64,000 nucleotides of DNA from contig JALNYW010000001.1 in the NCBI GenBank assembly GCA_023229665.1, positions 620,001-684,000 of the forward strand. Reading direction: 5' to 3'. The notes under the pieces were generated by a model. It made no database searches and was not told the DNA's origin. It was given only the letters and a program-made list of their open reading frames with translations. Of this stretch, positions 32,840-42,710 are shown piece after piece. The position numbers were made by a program, and so were the translations under genes. Origin of the DNA: Patescibacteria group bacterium (lineage in GTDB: Bacteria; Patescibacteriota; Patescibacteriia; 2-12-FULL-60-25). Numbering within the stretch: position 1 is the stretch's first letter; each line of letters starts with the position of its first letter.

Positions 32840-35476
32840 ATGATTCCCCAGAATTTCACCACCAAAAGCCAAGAAGCCCTGAACCTGGCCCAGCACCTCG
32901 CGCTTTCGAACGGCCAGCAAGCCCTTGAACCCATCCACCTTTTCGCCGCGTTGCTCGAACAGGCGGACGGCGTGGTTCCAGCTGTCTTTAAAAAACTCTC
33001 CGTGGATGTCGACGACCTGAAAGCCGAGGCCGACGATATTTTGAATGATCTTCCGAAAGTCGCGGTCGGCATGGGCGGCGCGGGCCAGCTCTTCCTCTCC
33101 CCCGCCATGGCGAAGGCCCTCCAGGGCGCCGAGCGCGTCGCGGCCCAATTTAAGGACCAGTACATTTCGACCGAACACTTGCTGCTCGCCCTGGTGGATG
33201 CGCATCAGGAAATCGCCAACATCTTGAAGAAGAGCGGCATCACCGTGGATGACATTTTGAAAGCGCTCAAAGACGTGCGCGGTTCCGTCAAAGTGGATTC
33301 GCCCGAACCGGAAAGCTCCTATCAGGCCTTGGAAAAATATTCCAAGAACCTGACCGAGCTCGCGCGCCAGGAAAAACTCGACCCGGTCATCGGACGCGAT
33401 GAGGAAATCCGCCGCGTCATGCAAATCTTGCTGCGCCGCACGAAAAATAATCCGGTACTGATCGGCGAGGCGGGCACGGGAAAAACCGCCATCGTTGAAG
33501 GGCTCGCCCAGCGCATCGTCGCGGGCGACGTTCCGGAATCGTTGAAGGACAAGGAAGTCCTCGCGCTTGATGTTGGTTCATTGGTCGCCGGAACCAAGTT
33601 CCGCGGCGAATTTGAAGAACGCCTGAAAGCCGTGATGCGCGAGGTTGAACAATCCGCCGGCAAGGTGATTTTGTTCATTGATGAATTGCATACTCTGGTC
33701 GGCGCGGGCGCGTCCGGCGAAGGCGGCTCTTTGGATGCTTCAAACATGTTAAAGCCGGCCTTGGCTCGCGGCCAGTTGCGCTGCGTGGGCGCAACGACCT
33801 TGGGTGAATACCAGAAATACATTGAAAAGGACGCGGCCCTGACCCGTCGCTTCCAGCCGGTCTTCGTGGACGAACCGAGCGAGGACGATGCCATCGCGAT
33901 CTTGCGCGGCATCAAGGACAAATACGAATTGCACAGCGGCGTCCGCATTACGGATAACGCCATTGTCGCGGCCGTAAAGCTTTCGACGCGCTATATCACC
34001 GACCGTTTCCTGCCGGATAAGGCCGTGGACTTGATTGATGAGGCCGCCGCCGCTTTGCGCATGCAAATCGATTCGCTTCCGGAAGAACTCGATAGGCTGA
34101 AACGGGAACAAATGCGGCTCGATATCGAAAAGCGCGCGCTCTCCAAGGAAGAGGATAAGGAATCCAAAGAACGCTTGGATGAAGTAGAACGTCATCTCGC
34201 CGAAGTGCGCGAAAAGTCGGAAGGCCTTGAGCTCTCATGGAAAGCGGAGAAAGAACTGATCACCGCCATCTCGGCCGCGAAGAAAGCCGCCGAGTCTCTC
34301 AAGAGCGAAGCCGAAATCGCCGAACGTCGTGGCGACCTCGAAAAGGCTTCTGAAATCCGTTACGGCCAATTGCCGGCGGCGGAACAAAAGCGCAAAGACG
34401 CGGAACAGAAATTGAAGTCGCTCCAAGGGAAGCGCGGCCTTCTGAAAGATGCGATCACGGACGAGGAAATCGCGGCCGTGGTCGGACGCTGGACCGGCGT
34501 TCCGGTCAACCGCATGCTCGAATCCGAAGCCGCCAAGCTCGCGCATTTGGAAGATGAATTGCATAAGCGAGTCATTGGCCAAGATGAGGCTGTAAAAGCC
34601 GTAGCGAACGCCTTGCGCCGTTCGCGCGCCGGCATCAGCGAGGAAAAGCGTCCGATCGGTTCGTTCCTATTCCTCGGCCCGACGGGTGTCGGCAAAACCG
34701 AACTCGCCAAAGCGCTTGCCGCTTCGATGTTTGATGATGAAGAAGCGCTCGTACGCATCGACATGTCGGAATACCAGGAAAAGCATGCCATCTCGCGCAT
34801 GATCGGCTCGCCCCCGGGCTATATCGGCCACGACGAAGGCGGCCAGCTCTCTGAAAAAATCCGCCGCCGTCCGTATGCCGTGGTCTTGCTCGACGAAGTC
34901 GAAAAAGCCCACCCGGATGTCTTCCACACCTTGTTGCAGGTTTTGGATGACGGACGCCTCACCGATGGCAAAGGCCGTACCGTCAACTTCAAGAATACGG
35001 TCATTATCATGACCTCGAATATCGGTTCCGACGTCATTCTCGACTTCGGGAAGACGCGCGGCGAAATCGGATTCAAGAATGGTGATGAAAAAGAAGGCGC
35101 TACGCCGGAGGGCGTGAAGGGACGCGTCCTCGGCATGTTGCGCGATCATTTCCGCCCGGAATTCTTAAACCGCGTGGATGAAATCGTGATGTTCCAGGCG
35201 CTGGCGAAGGAAGATTTATCGAAGATCGTCGAGCTCCAGCTCGCCGAAGTCGCGCAGCGCTTGCATGGCAAAAAGATCGAGCTCACGTTCACCGACAAGG
35301 CCAAGGCTTTGATCGCGGAAAAAGGCTATGACCCGAGCTTCGGCGCGCGACCGTTGAAGCGCGCGATTCAGGATCTGGTCTTGGACGAACTCGCGCTCGA
35401 AATCGTCGAAGGGAAAATCAAAGAAGGCGATCAAGTGAAGGTAGATGCCTCAAAGGATCAAATCGTCATCAAATAA
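32840..35476 (+). CDS. clpB: ATP-dependent disaggregase ClpB
   Basis: The 878-aa Hsp100 chaperone rescues aggregated proteins with DnaK. A double Clp_N domain (1-145) is followed by NBD1 with GEAGTGKT (about 209-216), a coiled-coil middle domain (about 400-525) and NBD2 with GPTGVGKT (about 613-620). The C-terminal D2-small domain completes the fold. The ATG at 32840 starts directly after the operator; the open frame upstream lies in the promoter. Its tail overlaps the convergent rsmE gene by 19 nt. Confidence 0.97.
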   Translation: MIPQNFTTKSQEALNLAQHLALSNGQQALEPIHLFAALLEQADGVVPAVFKKLSVDVDDLKAEADDILNDLPKVAVGMGGAGQLFLSPAMAKALQGAERVAAQFKDQYISTEHLLLALVDAHQEIANILKKSGITVDDILKALKDVRGSVKVDSPEPESSYQALEKYSKNLTELARQEKLDPVIGRDEEIRRVMQILLRRTKNNPVLIGEAGTGKTAIVEGLAQRIVAGDVPESLKDKEVLALDVGSLVAGTKFRGEFEERLKAVMREVEQSAGKVILFIDELHTLVGAGASGEGGSLDASNMLKPALARGQLRCVGATTLGEYQKYIEKDAALTRRFQPVFVDEPSEDDAIAILRGIKDKYELHSGVRITDNAIVAAVKLSTRYITDRFLPDKAVDLIDEAAAALRMQIDSLPEELDRLKREQMRLDIEKRALSKEEDKESKERLDEVERHLAEVREKSEGLELSWKAEKELITAISAAKKAAESLKSEAEIAERRGDLEKASEIRYGQLPAAEQKRKDAEQKLKSLQGKRGLLKDAITDEEIAAVVGRWTGVPVNRMLESEAAKLAHLEDELHKRVIGQDEAVKAVANALRRSRAGISEEKRPIGSFLFLGPTGVGKTELAKALAASMFDDEEALVRIDMSEYQEKHAISRMIGSPPGYIGHDEGGQLSEKIRRRPYAVVLLDEVEKAHPDVFHTLLQVLDDGRLTDGKGRTVNFKNTVIIMTSNIGSDVILDFGKTRGEIGFKNGDEKEGATPEGVKGRVLGMLRDHFRPEFLNRVDEIVMFQALAKEDLSKIVELQLAEVAQRLHGKKIELTFTDKAKALIAEKGYDPSFGARPLKRAIQDLVLDELALEIVEGKIKEGDQVKVDASKDQIVIK

Positions 35477-36144
35477 ACCGCGATGGCGCAGGCCGTCTCT
35501 CCCCGCAAAACGCGCGGACCAAGCGACATGGTCGTGAGGCCGGCGCGTTTTGCATTCGCGCGCTCCTCATCCGTCCAACCGCCTTCGGGGCCAATGAACA
35601 AAGAAACGGATGACGCCGCGCGCTTTGTATCAAACGTTGAACCACCCGCGTCTAAAAAATACTTCTCGCCCTTGGCCATGTTCAGCGCTTCATCAAAATC
35701 AATCGGTTCCGAGACTTCAGGAATTCGTCCGCGGCCCGCAAGTTCAGCTGCCTCTTTGGCGATTTCCTGGAGACGCTCGCGCTTCACGTCTTTCTTGATG
35801 GTGCGCTGGGTCACCATGGGAATGATGTTGGAAGCGCCGCATTCGACCGCCTTCTGGACGGCCCATTCAAAATTCTCGCGCTTTAAAATTGCGGCATACA
35901 ACACCACTTCGCGTTCAGGCTCGGCTTCATTCTTGCGTTCGGCGATCACCATGCCCGCCACCTCCTTTTTGTCGACCTGCACCAATTCGACATCGCGCTC
36001 CATCCCCTGGCCGTCGAGCACGGTCACCACTTCGCCGACCCGCAACTTCAACACGCGCAGGACTTGATGCACGACATCGGGATCAGCAAACGAGACCGCA
36101 TCGCGGTCTCGTTTCAATTGGGAAAAAAATCGATGGACTTTCAC
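35458..36144 (-). CDS. rsmE: 16S rRNA m3U1498 methyltransferase RsmE
   Basis: The 228-aa SPOUT methyltransferase starts with a PUA-like N-terminal domain (MKVHRFF). The SPOUT core has [21 protein letters not shown], then [13 protein letters not shown] and [15 protein letters not shown], the SAM-binding knot. It starts with GTG at 36144, 1 nt after the YtxH-like stop. The 3' end overlaps clpB on the opposite strand. Confidence 0.95.
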   Translation of the reverse strand: MKVHRFFSQLKRDRDAVSFADPDVVHQVLRVLKLRVGEVVTVLDGQGMERDVELVQVDKKEVAGMVIAERKNEAEPEREVVLYAAILKRENFEWAVQKAVECGASNIIPMVTQRTIKKDVKRERLQEIAKEAAELAGRGRIPEVSEPIDFDEALNMAKGEKYFLDAGGSTFDTKRAASSVSLFIGPEGGWTDEERANAKRAGLTTMSLGPRVLRGETACAIAVYLMTI

Positions 36145-36145
36145 A

Positions 36146-36481
36146 TTAGCCCTTCATGGCGCGCTCGATCTCCTTCCACTTACTCATCAGGAATTCACGC
36201 ACTTCCGGAATTTCCTTGGCCGCGAGATCCTTGGACTTGCCGTAGTACTTCACGACGTCGTCCACGATCTCTTCATACACTTCCTTGCTCATTTCACCGG
36301 CGGCATCAAGGCGCTTCATGACCTGCTTTTGCAGGACCATGGCCTTTTTCCGGGCGTCTTTGGTCAATTCCTTGCCCTTCTTCGACTGGAGGAACAATCC
36401 TGCGGCCAAACCGAGGATTGCGCCAGCCGCAATTCCCGCACCCACCGCACCGGCGGCAGACTTCTTTTTCGCGAAAGCCAT
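36146..36481 (-). CDS. YtxH-like small membrane/helical protein
   Basis: The 111-aa protein begins FAKKKS and has a Gly/Ala-rich membrane helix (about 12-32). A long Lys/Glu-rich amphipathic helical tail follows, the typical YtxH layout. The ATG at 36481 is used because the 36487 codon is a TTG. It is led by one of the best promoters in the window (TTGCCA-17-TATAAT). The function of YtxH proteins is unknown (stress-related in Bacillus). Confidence 0.8.
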   Translation of the reverse strand: MAFAKKKSAAGAVGAGIAAGAILGLAAGLFLQSKKGKELTKDARKKAMVLQKQVMKRLDAAGEMSKEVYEEIVDDVVKYYGKSKDLAAKEIPEVREFLMSKWKEIERAMKG

Positions 36482-36510
36482 ATTCAAATTGTTAAGTGAA
36501 TGATGTTTTG

Positions 36511-36539
36511 ATTATACGAAGCGGTCGTCCGCATGGCAA
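36511..36539 (-). promoter_or_regulatory. Promoter of the YtxH-like/rsmE unit
   Basis: Minus strand TTGCCA (36534-36539), 17 bp, TATAAT (36511-36516). The leader would be about 23 nt. Confidence 0.75.
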
Positions 36540-36571
36540 ACGTCTTTTCCGACTGGTAGGATCGAGGGCAT

Positions 36572-37561
36572 ATGCTCGACTTCATCGCCATCGGCGACTC
36601 CACCCTCGACGTCTTCCTCCAGATCAGCGAAGCCTCCCTTTCCTGCCAAATCAATAAGGAACAGTGCCTACTCTGTCTCCAATACGCGGAAAAAATCCCG
36701 GTGGAGTCGGTCGTTCAAATCCCCGGCGCCGGGAATGCGTCGAATGCGGCCGTGGGCGCCTCCCGCCTCGGACTCCATGCCGCCATCGTCTCCATCCTTG
36801 GAAAAGACGAGATTGGAAAAGAGATCGTCGAGGGCTGGAAACGCGAAAAGGTGGATACGCGCTATGTCACATGGGATCCAAAGCGCGGCACGAATTATTC
36901 GACGGTACTCAATTATAAAGGCGAACGCACCATTTTGGTCCACGGGGAACGTCGCCAATACCGCCTGCCCAAGCTCGATGGCGCGAAATGGATTTATTAC
37001 ACCTCGCTTGGCCCCGGCCACGAACCGCTTGAACGCCAGATGCTTGCGCATCTGAAGAAACATCCTGCGCAAAAGCTGTGCTTCAATCCGGGAACCAAAC
37101 AACTCCGCCGCGGCTTACGCTCCATCAAGCCGGTCATCGCGCGCTCGGATGTTTTTATCGTAAATAAACAGGAAGCGGAGCTCCTGCTTGGCGACGGGGA
37201 ACGCCCGATCCAGGCGCTGCTCGTCAGTCTCAAACACCTTTGCCCCGGCATCGTGGTCATTACCGACGGACCAAAAGGATCGCACGCCACGGACGGACAA
37301 ACGATCTGGAGCCTGGGCATTTTTGCAGGACCCGTCGTGGAACGCACCGGAGCCGGCGACTCCTATGCCACCGGCTTCGTCTGTGCGCTGTTCATGGGAT
37401 TGAGCATTCCGGAAGCGATGCGCGTCGGCACGGCCCAAGGCTGGAGCGTAGTGCAATACATCGGTCCGCAAAAAGGCCTGCTCACGCGCGCAAAAGCAAA
37501 AGCCGCGCTCAAAAAATTCTCCAAAGTAAAAGTAGCTTCCATGCCGGTGATGGCGACCTAA
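36572..37561 (+). CDS. PfkB family carbohydrate/nucleoside kinase
   Basis: The 329-aa ribokinase-like kinase starts with IAIGDSTLDVF, has the Gly-Gly-type switch (GAGNASNAAVGASRLG) and FIVNKQEAELLLG. The catalytic signature is RTGAGDSYATGFVCAL, with the base Asp in GAGD. The insert with Cys residues at about 29-38 (CQINKEQCLLC) is unusual. The substrate (sugar or nucleoside) is unknown. TAGGAT lies 9 nt before the ATG. PolX follows after 1 nt. Confidence 0.9.
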   Translation: MLDFIAIGDSTLDVFLQISEASLSCQINKEQCLLCLQYAEKIPVESVVQIPGAGNASNAAVGASRLGLHAAIVSILGKDEIGKEIVEGWKREKVDTRYVTWDPKRGTNYSTVLNYKGERTILVHGERRQYRLPKLDGAKWIYYTSLGPGHEPLERQMLAHLKKHPAQKLCFNPGTKQLRRGLRSIKPVIARSDVFIVNKQEAELLLGDGERPIQALLVSLKHLCPGIVVITDGPKGSHATDGQTIWSLGIFAGPVVERTGAGDSYATGFVCALFMGLSIPEAMRVGTAQGWSVVQYIGPQKGLLTRAKAKAALKKFSKVKVASMPVMAT

Positions 37562-37562
37562 T

Positions 37563-38537
37563 ATGAAACCCCACGAATTCTTATCCCGCATGCTCTTCGA
37601 GTTTTCGTATTGGCATGCCATCCAGGGGACGCCGTTCAAGCCGCAAGCGTATGAACTCGCCAGCGAAGCCGTGATGGGTCTCGGCGGTGATATACAAAAG
37701 AAATGGAAGGCGGGCGGCGTAAAAGCCCTGGACGGCATTCCGGGCATCGGGGCGCATATCGCGCTCAAGCTCGATGAGTATTTCCGTACGGGCCGCGTAA
37801 AAGAATACGACCAGCTCAAACGCAAATTCCCGGTGGATATTTGGGGATTGTCCCGCATCGAGGGGCTGGGCCCGAAACATATCGGCCAACTCTGGAAGGA
37901 GCTCAAGATCGCGAACATGGACGATTTGGAGTTCGCGATCGAACACCACAAGCTCGCGAAGCTGAAAGGCTGGGGGGCGAAATCCGAAGAAAAGCTTGCC
38001 CGCGGAATCGCCCTGCTACGCAGCTCCACCGGACGCCATCCCCTGAAAAAAATCCTGCCGCTCGCCGACAAAATCGTCGCGCATCTCAAAAAAATAGAAG
38101 GCGTGAAGCATTGCGTCTATGCGGGATCCCTCCGCCGCAAAAGAAAAGACGTAGGCGACATTGATTTGATCGCTACGTCTTCCGATCCAAAATCGGTGAT
38201 GGAGGCATTCGTATCCATGCCCGAAGTCGAAACGGTGCATGAAGTCGGAAAAACTCGCTCGTCCGTCCGTTTGAACATGGGCATCGATGCCGACCTGCGC
38301 GTCGTGCCGGACAAAGTCTTTGGATCCACGTTGCAATACTTCACCGGCGATCGCCGCCACAACATTTTATTGCGTGAACGCGCCATCAAACAGGGATATA
38401 AGCTGAATGAATACGGACTGTTCAAAGGTGGGAAGCTCGTTCCCGCCCCGACCGAAGACGATATCTACCGCGTCCTTGGCTTAAAGACGCCCCCGCCGGA
38501 AAAACGCTTGGGGAAGGATGAGTTTGAAGCCCGTTGA
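37563..38537 (+). CDS. Family X DNA polymerase core without PHP domain
   Basis: The 324-aa protein has an 8-kDa-like helical domain and HhH motifs (DGIPGIGAHIALKL, IEGLGPKHIGQLW). The nucleotidyltransferase palm has GSLRRKRKDVGDIDLI and metal-binding Asp in GIDADLRVV. The thumb ends with GYKLNEYGLF. Bacterial PolX normally has a C-terminal PHP exonuclease domain of about 250 residues; here it is missing. A gap-filling repair role is inferred. The stop codon is part of the next gene's TTGACA box. Confidence 0.9.
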   Translation: MKPHEFLSRMLFEFSYWHAIQGTPFKPQAYELASEAVMGLGGDIQKKWKAGGVKALDGIPGIGAHIALKLDEYFRTGRVKEYDQLKRKFPVDIWGLSRIEGLGPKHIGQLWKELKIANMDDLEFAIEHHKLAKLKGWGAKSEEKLARGIALLRSSTGRHPLKKILPLADKIVAHLKKIEGVKHCVYAGSLRRKRKDVGDIDLIATSSDPKSVMEAFVSMPEVETVHEVGKTRSSVRLNMGIDADLRVVPDKVFGSTLQYFTGDRRHNILLRERAIKQGYKLNEYGLFKGGKLVPAPTEDDIYRVLGLKTPPPEKRLGKDEFEAR

Positions 38538-38561
38538 CATTTCGTTATTTTTGAGTAGGAT
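38534..38561 (+). promoter_or_regulatory. Promoter of the Cys-rich lipoprotein gene
   Basis: TTGACA (38534-38539), 16 bp, TAGGAT (38556-38561). The -35 includes the PolX stop codon. Confidence 0.7.
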
Positions 38562-38600
38562 GCGAGCGACGCTTTTTCTTGCGTCAGAAAACGAGGAAAG

Positions 38601-40253
38601 ATGGACAACAGGAGATGGATGGCGGTCGCGGTTCTCGCGCTCGCCTGTGCCTGCGGCAGCCCGCCGAACACCGGCAACACCGACGGCGGTCCGCGCGAGG
38701 ACACGGGCGTCCCGATGGACGCCTTCGTCCCGCCGACGGACGGGTTCGTGCCGATGCCGGACACGGGTCCGCCCGGGTGCACGGCCGACGCGCAGTGTGA
38801 CGACCTGGTGGACTGCACCGTGGACAGCTGCACCGTCGCGACCGGCAACTGCCGCCACGTCGTGACGCCCGCGCTCTGCGCGGCCGGCGAGTCCTGCAAC
38901 CCGGCGACGGGCTGCGAGATGGGCCGCGCTTGCGCGACCGACGCGGACTGCGACGACACGGACGCCTGCACGACGATGGAGCGCTGCGATCCCGCGGCGC
39001 GCGTCTGCACCTTCGTCCCGCTCGACGGCGACGGGGATGGCGATCCGCCCCGCGTCTGCGGCGGCGGAGACTGCGACGACAGCCGCCCCGGGGCCAACTC
39101 CGGCGCGGACGAGGCATGTAACAGTCTCGACGACAACTGCGACGGCGTCATCGATGACGGCTTCGACCTCATGACCGACGACGCGAACTGCGGCCGCTGC
39201 GGCATGGTCTGCCGGGACGGCCTCAGCTGCTCTGCGGGGCTGTGTCAGTGCGACGACGCATCGCTTACGCGCTGCGGAAGCTCGAGCGCGCCGTATTGCG
39301 TCGACACGGATACGACGCCGACGGACTGCGGAACCTGCGGGCACGCCTGCCCCGGTGCCTGCGCGGCCGGCATGTGCGTCTGTCCCGGCGGCCAGACCTA
39401 TTGCGGGTCGGCCTGCGTGGACACTTCGACGAATCTGTTCAATTGCGGGAGCTGCGGTAACGCGTGTCCCACGGGTCAGACCTGCAATGCAGGAACTTGC
39501 GGATGCCCGGGAGGAGGTACCGTGTGCCCGTCCTCCAGCGGAGGCACTTCCTGCGCAAACACCGCAGCCGATGAGGCCAACTGCGGGAGCTGCGGTAACG
39601 CCTGCGAATTCGACATTCGGGGCGTGACCGAAGTCTGCCTGAGTGGAACCTGTACGGCCTGCGGAGAAGTCGGTGAAGTCTGCTGCGATGGCGACCCGTG
39701 GACCAGCTTCGACTGTCTCGGCGAGTTCACGACCTGTCTCGGTGGAATGTGCCGCGCCTGCGGAAGGCCCGGGCAGCCGTGCTGCGAACGCAGCATCTGC
39801 GAGCGGGGTGTGACCTGCGACGGCTCCAACACCTGCATCGGAACCATCTGCGGAGCCGTCGGAGAGCCGTGTTGCGCCGGCTCCGCATGCGATCCGGGCG
39901 GCGTCTGCCTCAGCGGAATGTGCCGCACGGCCCGCGACTGCACGTCGAGTGAGTGCGATCTGTTCACGGGCGGCTGTCCCGCCGGACAGGCATGCTACGT
40001 TACGAACGTCGGAACCGGTCTAGGCGTCGAGTGCCGCCCCATCGGTGCGGGAACGGGTACGGACGGAAGTCCGTGCACGAGCATTCTCGACTGCCGATAC
40101 GGGTACGACTGTAATCCGTTCGAGAACCTCTGTCGCGAATTCTGTTGCGACGGTGATGCAAGCACCTGTCCTTCCGGACAGACCTGCATCAGGTACGTGG
40201 GGAGCACAGGGACTCCCACCGGCATCGGCTTCTGCGCTGCTCCCTCCCCCTGA
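38601..40253 (+). CDS. Cys-rich Stig1-like repeat lipoprotein
   Basis: The 550-aa protein has a signal peptide with a lipobox-like ALACAC (Cys near residue 16-18), a Pro/Thr/Asp linker and more than 50 Cys. Repeats of the form NCG-x-CG-x-x-C-x-x-x-x-x-C-x-x-G-x-C (about 190-330) match the Stig1-type domain common in myxobacterial surface proteins. A metallothionein-like DDNCDGVIDDG segment and CxGDxxx blocks surround them. GAGGAAAG before the ATG is a good SD. Codon use is strongly GC-rich. It looks transferred from a Myxococcota-like donor. Confidence 0.82.
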   Translation: MDNRRWMAVAVLALACACGSPPNTGNTDGGPREDTGVPMDAFVPPTDGFVPMPDTGPPGCTADAQCDDLVDCTVDSCTVATGNCRHVVTPALCAAGESCNPATGCEMGRACATDADCDDTDACTTMERCDPAARVCTFVPLDGDGDGDPPRVCGGGDCDDSRPGANSGADEACNSLDDNCDGVIDDGFDLMTDDANCGRCGMVCRDGLSCSAGLCQCDDASLTRCGSSSAPYCVDTDTTPTDCGTCGHACPGACAAGMCVCPGGQTYCGSACVDTSTNLFNCGSCGNACPTGQTCNAGTCGCPGGGTVCPSSSGGTSCANTAADEANCGSCGNACEFDIRGVTEVCLSGTCTACGEVGEVCCDGDPWTSFDCLGEFTTCLGGMCRACGRPGQPCCERSICERGVTCDGSNTCIGTICGAVGEPCCAGSACDPGGVCLSGMCRTARDCTSSECDLFTGGCPAGQACYVTNVGTGLGVECRPIGAGTGTDGSPCTSILDCRYGYDCNPFENLCREFCCDGDASTCPSGQTCIRYVGSTGTPTGIGFCAAPSP

Positions 40254-40255
40254 TA

Positions 40256-40277
40256 GGACCCCCTCGGGTCCTTTTTT
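40256..40277 (+). terminator. Terminator of the Cys-rich lipoprotein gene
   Basis: GGACCC / GGGTCC with a CCTC loop and six T, starting 2 nt after a tandem TGATAG stop. Confidence 0.85.
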
Positions 40278-40278
40278 C

Positions 40279-40584
40279 TTACTTCACCTTCATCTTCAGA
40301 CGTCCGAACCATTTTTTCGCATTCGCGTTGCGATGAGGACACCCGGGCCAGCAACAAGGTCGGCGGTCTCCCTCTTTGAGCTGAGAGAGGGTTCGCTCGA
40401 CGTGTTCGCGTCGCGTTTTCGGCAACTTCACGTAGGTAACCCAACAGATCCACTCATTGCGCGCGAGCGGCGTAAGGTCATTCCATTTTGCGAGCGCCTT
40501 GGGATCGGAAGTTAATGCTTTCCGTAAATCCGCTGGCACCGTGTGCACTACGCCTGTGGCAATTTTTTGTGCGGTCTTTGGCAT
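40279..40584 (-). CDS. YdeI/OmpD-associated (bacteriocin-protection) family protein
   Basis: The 101-aa protein shows the YdeI-family pattern: VPADLRKALTSDPKALAKWNDL, then ARNEWICWVTYVKLPKTRREHV. A Cys-rich tail (RPCCWPGCPHR) is also present. The start at 40584 gives the family N-terminus; the longer frame reads antisense tail. In other bacteria members were linked to bacteriocin tolerance, but the mechanism is unknown. It follows the DUF2200 gene after 4 nt. Confidence 0.85.
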   Translation of the reverse strand: MPKTAQKIATGVVHTVPADLRKALTSDPKALAKWNDLTPLARNEWICWVTYVKLPKTRREHVERTLSQLKEGDRRPCCWPGCPHRNANAKKWFGRLKMKVK

Positions 40585-40588
40585 ATGG

Positions 40589-40957
40589 TTATTTTCGTAA
40601 AATCTTCTCCATGACCTTTCCCTTTGCCAGTTCGTCGATGAGCTTATCCATGTAACGGATTTCCCGCATCGTTGGTTCTTTGATGTCTTCCACCCGGACA
40701 CCGCAAACCACCCCCGTGATCAAAGACCGGGCTGGATTCATTTTTGGCGCTTCCGCAAAAAATGTTTCAAGGTCTACCTCCTTCTTTATCTGCGATTCCA
40801 ACTGCTTCTGACTATACCCCGTCAACCAGCGAATCGTTTCATCGACTTCCGATTTTGTGCGATCTTTTTTCTCGGCCTTGGCGATATACATCGGATAGAT
40901 ACTCGCAAAACGATAGGCATAGACCCGCTGCAATGTCTTCGCGTCTGGTTGCTTCAT
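40589..40957 (-). CDS. DUF2200 family protein
   Basis: The 122-aa protein matches the DUF2200 pattern closely: [21 protein letters not shown], then [18 protein letters not shown]. The end, [19 protein letters not shown], is also typical. No function is known. The ATG at 40957 is preceded by TAAAGT 10 nt upstream. It forms a two-gene unit with the YdeI-like gene. Both families are common in genomes with frequent transfer. Confidence 0.9.
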   Translation of the reverse strand: MKQPDAKTLQRVYAYRFASIYPMYIAKAEKKDRTKSEVDETIRWLTGYSQKQLESQIKKEVDLETFFAEAPKMNPARSLITGVVCGVRVEDIKEPTMREIRYMDKLIDELAKGKVMEKILRK

Positions 40958-40977
40958 ACTCTCGTCCACTTTAACAC

Positions 40978-41003
40978 AAAAGCCCCCGCATTGCGGGAGC
41001 TTT
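40978..41003 (-). terminator. Terminator after tRNA-Leu
   Basis: Minus strand AAAGCTCCCGC / GCGGGGGCTTT stem and T-run, 7 nt past the tRNA CCA. Confidence 0.8.
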
Positions 41004-41010
41004 CTGGTGA

Positions 41011-41096
41011 TGGTGCCCCGAACAGGACTCGAACCTGTACACCCTTTCGGGTTAGGGATTTTAAGTCCCCCGCGTATACCATTCCGCCATCGGGGC
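41011..41096 (-). tRNA. tRNA-Leu(TAA)
   Basis: The class II tRNA of 86 nt has acceptor GCCCCGA / TCGGGGC. The anticodon loop CTTAAAA gives TAA, the long variable arm is AACCCGAAAGGGT, and CCA is encoded. It lies 12 nt downstream of the RimK-like gene on the same strand. Confidence 0.96.
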
Positions 41097-41108
41097 GCGG
41101 GCGTATTG

Positions 41109-41996
41109 TTAACGATTTTTGAGCGCCGCGTCAACGATAGCGCCGGCGATATCCATCCCTGTCGCACGTTCCAATTCGGCAAACCCCGGATTGGCATTTA
41201 CTTCAATCACCAAAGGACCATTGGCAGTTCGCAGCAAATCCACGCCCGCAACTTCACACGCAAAGACCTTTGTGACGGACAAGGCCAACTCACGCTCGGC
41301 ATCGGATAAAACCGTGGCCGTCCCGACGCCGCCAAGCGCCGCATTGGCGCGGACATCTCCCACGGGCGCGCTTCGCTCCATCGCGGCCAAGGCCTCCCCG
41401 TGCAAGACGAATACGCGCACGTCTTTGCGACCGGCTTCAGCCACAAAAGCTTCGATGATGGCTGGATTTCCATCCGATACGCCGAGGTAATCCACGATGG
41501 GCTGGAGCGTCTCGGCATTCTCCGCATAAAAGACGCCGATGCCATGCGTCCCAAATGGCGTTTTCACGATCACGGGAAATTGAAGCGTCTGCGCCGCCTC
41601 GAGCGCGTCCTGTTTGCGCTTGGCAATGGCCCAACGCGGCATGGGCAAACCAAGCTGCGACAAAAGAACATGCTGCGCGAGCTTGTTCTTGGTACCCGCG
41701 ATATCCGCTCCCCCATTCAAGACGCGGCAGCCACTCTGGATTAACAATAAAGGAACATGCGCATGCAGGCTCGGCTCTTCGATAAAGTTCGGGCGATAAA
41801 TGAGCGCATCAAACCCGGCAAACGGCTTTCCCAAATACTTCACCTCGATGCGGTCGGAAACATGCTGGAAAGAAAAATCCGGCGCATACAAACGCGCGCT
41901 CTCATGGCCGCGTTTTTGGATGGCCTCTTCCAAACGCTGCGCTCCGGTGGCGACTTCGCCGCGCGGTTCGCTCGAAATCAAAATACCGATCTTCAT
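41109..41996 (-). CDS. RimK-like ATP-grasp ligase
   Basis: The 295-aa ATP-grasp enzyme starts [13 protein letters not shown], with ATP-binding [36 protein letters not shown] and metal site [12 protein letters not shown]. Relatives add Glu or other amino acids to proteins or cofactors (RimK, LysX, MptN). The substrate here is unknown. The ATG overlaps the DedA stop (ATGA), and tRNA-Leu lies in the same unit downstream. Confidence 0.9.
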   Translation of the reverse strand: MKIGILISSEPRGEVATGAQRLEEAIQKRGHESARLYAPDFSFQHVSDRIEVKYLGKPFAGFDALIYRPNFIEEPSLHAHVPLLLIQSGCRVLNGGADIAGTKNKLAQHVLLSQLGLPMPRWAIAKRKQDALEAAQTLQFPVIVKTPFGTHGIGVFYAENAETLQPIVDYLGVSDGNPAIIEAFVAEAGRKDVRVFVLHGEALAAMERSAPVGDVRANAALGGVGTATVLSDAERELALSVTKVFACEVAGVDLLRTANGPLVIEVNANPGFAELERATGMDIAGAIVDAALKNR

Positions 41997-42643
41997 GGAG
42001 TTTCCACGACCTTAGCCGATGCTTTGCGCGCACGCCACCACTCAACCAAAGCCGGCAAAAGTGAGACGATGATAATGCCCAGAATCACCAAACTGAAATT
42101 CTTTTTGACGACCGGAATATTCCCGAACACATATCCTCCGAGCGTAAAGATTGATACCCACAAAACGGCGCCTACGACGTTATAGAGAGCGAAACGCCGG
42201 TAATCCATGCGTGCGATGCCGGCCGTAAACGGGGCGATGGTGCGCATGATCGGTACGAAGCGCGCGAGCACGATCGCTTTGGCTCCGTACTTCTCGTAAA
42301 ACCGGGTCGTCTTCTCCAAATGCTTCTGATTCACATATCCGGAGAGCGGGCCTTCGAGGAGCTTCAATCCCATCTCGCGCGCGATCCAGTAATTAAATGC
42401 GTCACCGGCGATGGCGGCGACCAGCAATACGATAAGCAAGGTCGGAAGATTGAGCGCGCCCAGGGCCGCAATCGAACCGGCCGCGAACAAAAGCGAGTCC
42501 CCCGGCAAAAAAGGCGTGACGATCAGTCCGGTTTCACAAAAAATAATGGCAAGGAGGATACCGTACGACCACATCCCGGCCGAAGCGACGATTTGCGACA
42601 AATGCCGGTCCAGATGGATGAAAAACGAGATGATTTGGAACAT
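41993..42643 (-). CDS. DedA family membrane protein
   Basis: The 216-aa protein has the DedA core: [18 protein letters not shown], the re-entrant region, and [19 protein letters not shown] with the conserved Arg pair. DedA proteins are lipid scramblases, such as undecaprenyl-phosphate or PE flippases (UptA, YqjA class). The ATG at 42643 is preceded by TAGGAT exactly 7 nt upstream. It is divergent from ruvB. Confidence 0.92.
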   Translation of the reverse strand: MFQIISFFIHLDRHLSQIVASAGMWSYGILLAIIFCETGLIVTPFLPGDSLLFAAGSIAALGALNLPTLLIVLLVAAIAGDAFNYWIAREMGLKLLEGPLSGYVNQKHLEKTTRFYEKYGAKAIVLARFVPIMRTIAPFTAGIARMDYRRFALYNVVGAVLWVSIFTLGGYVFGNIPVVKKNFSLVILGIIIVSLLPALVEWWRARKASAKVVETP

Positions 42644-42710
42644 GCGAGCCATCCTATCACAGCCGCTTCGCAGGGCCAGGGCCGGCATGTTAGGATCGTA
42701 TCGAACAATT

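Noticed and set aside
38481..39344. Arg/Ala-rich antisense frames opposite the Cys-rich lipoprotein
   Set aside because: Composition is that of reverse-complemented GC-rich Cys/Gly codons; the forward gene has SD, signal peptide and terminator.
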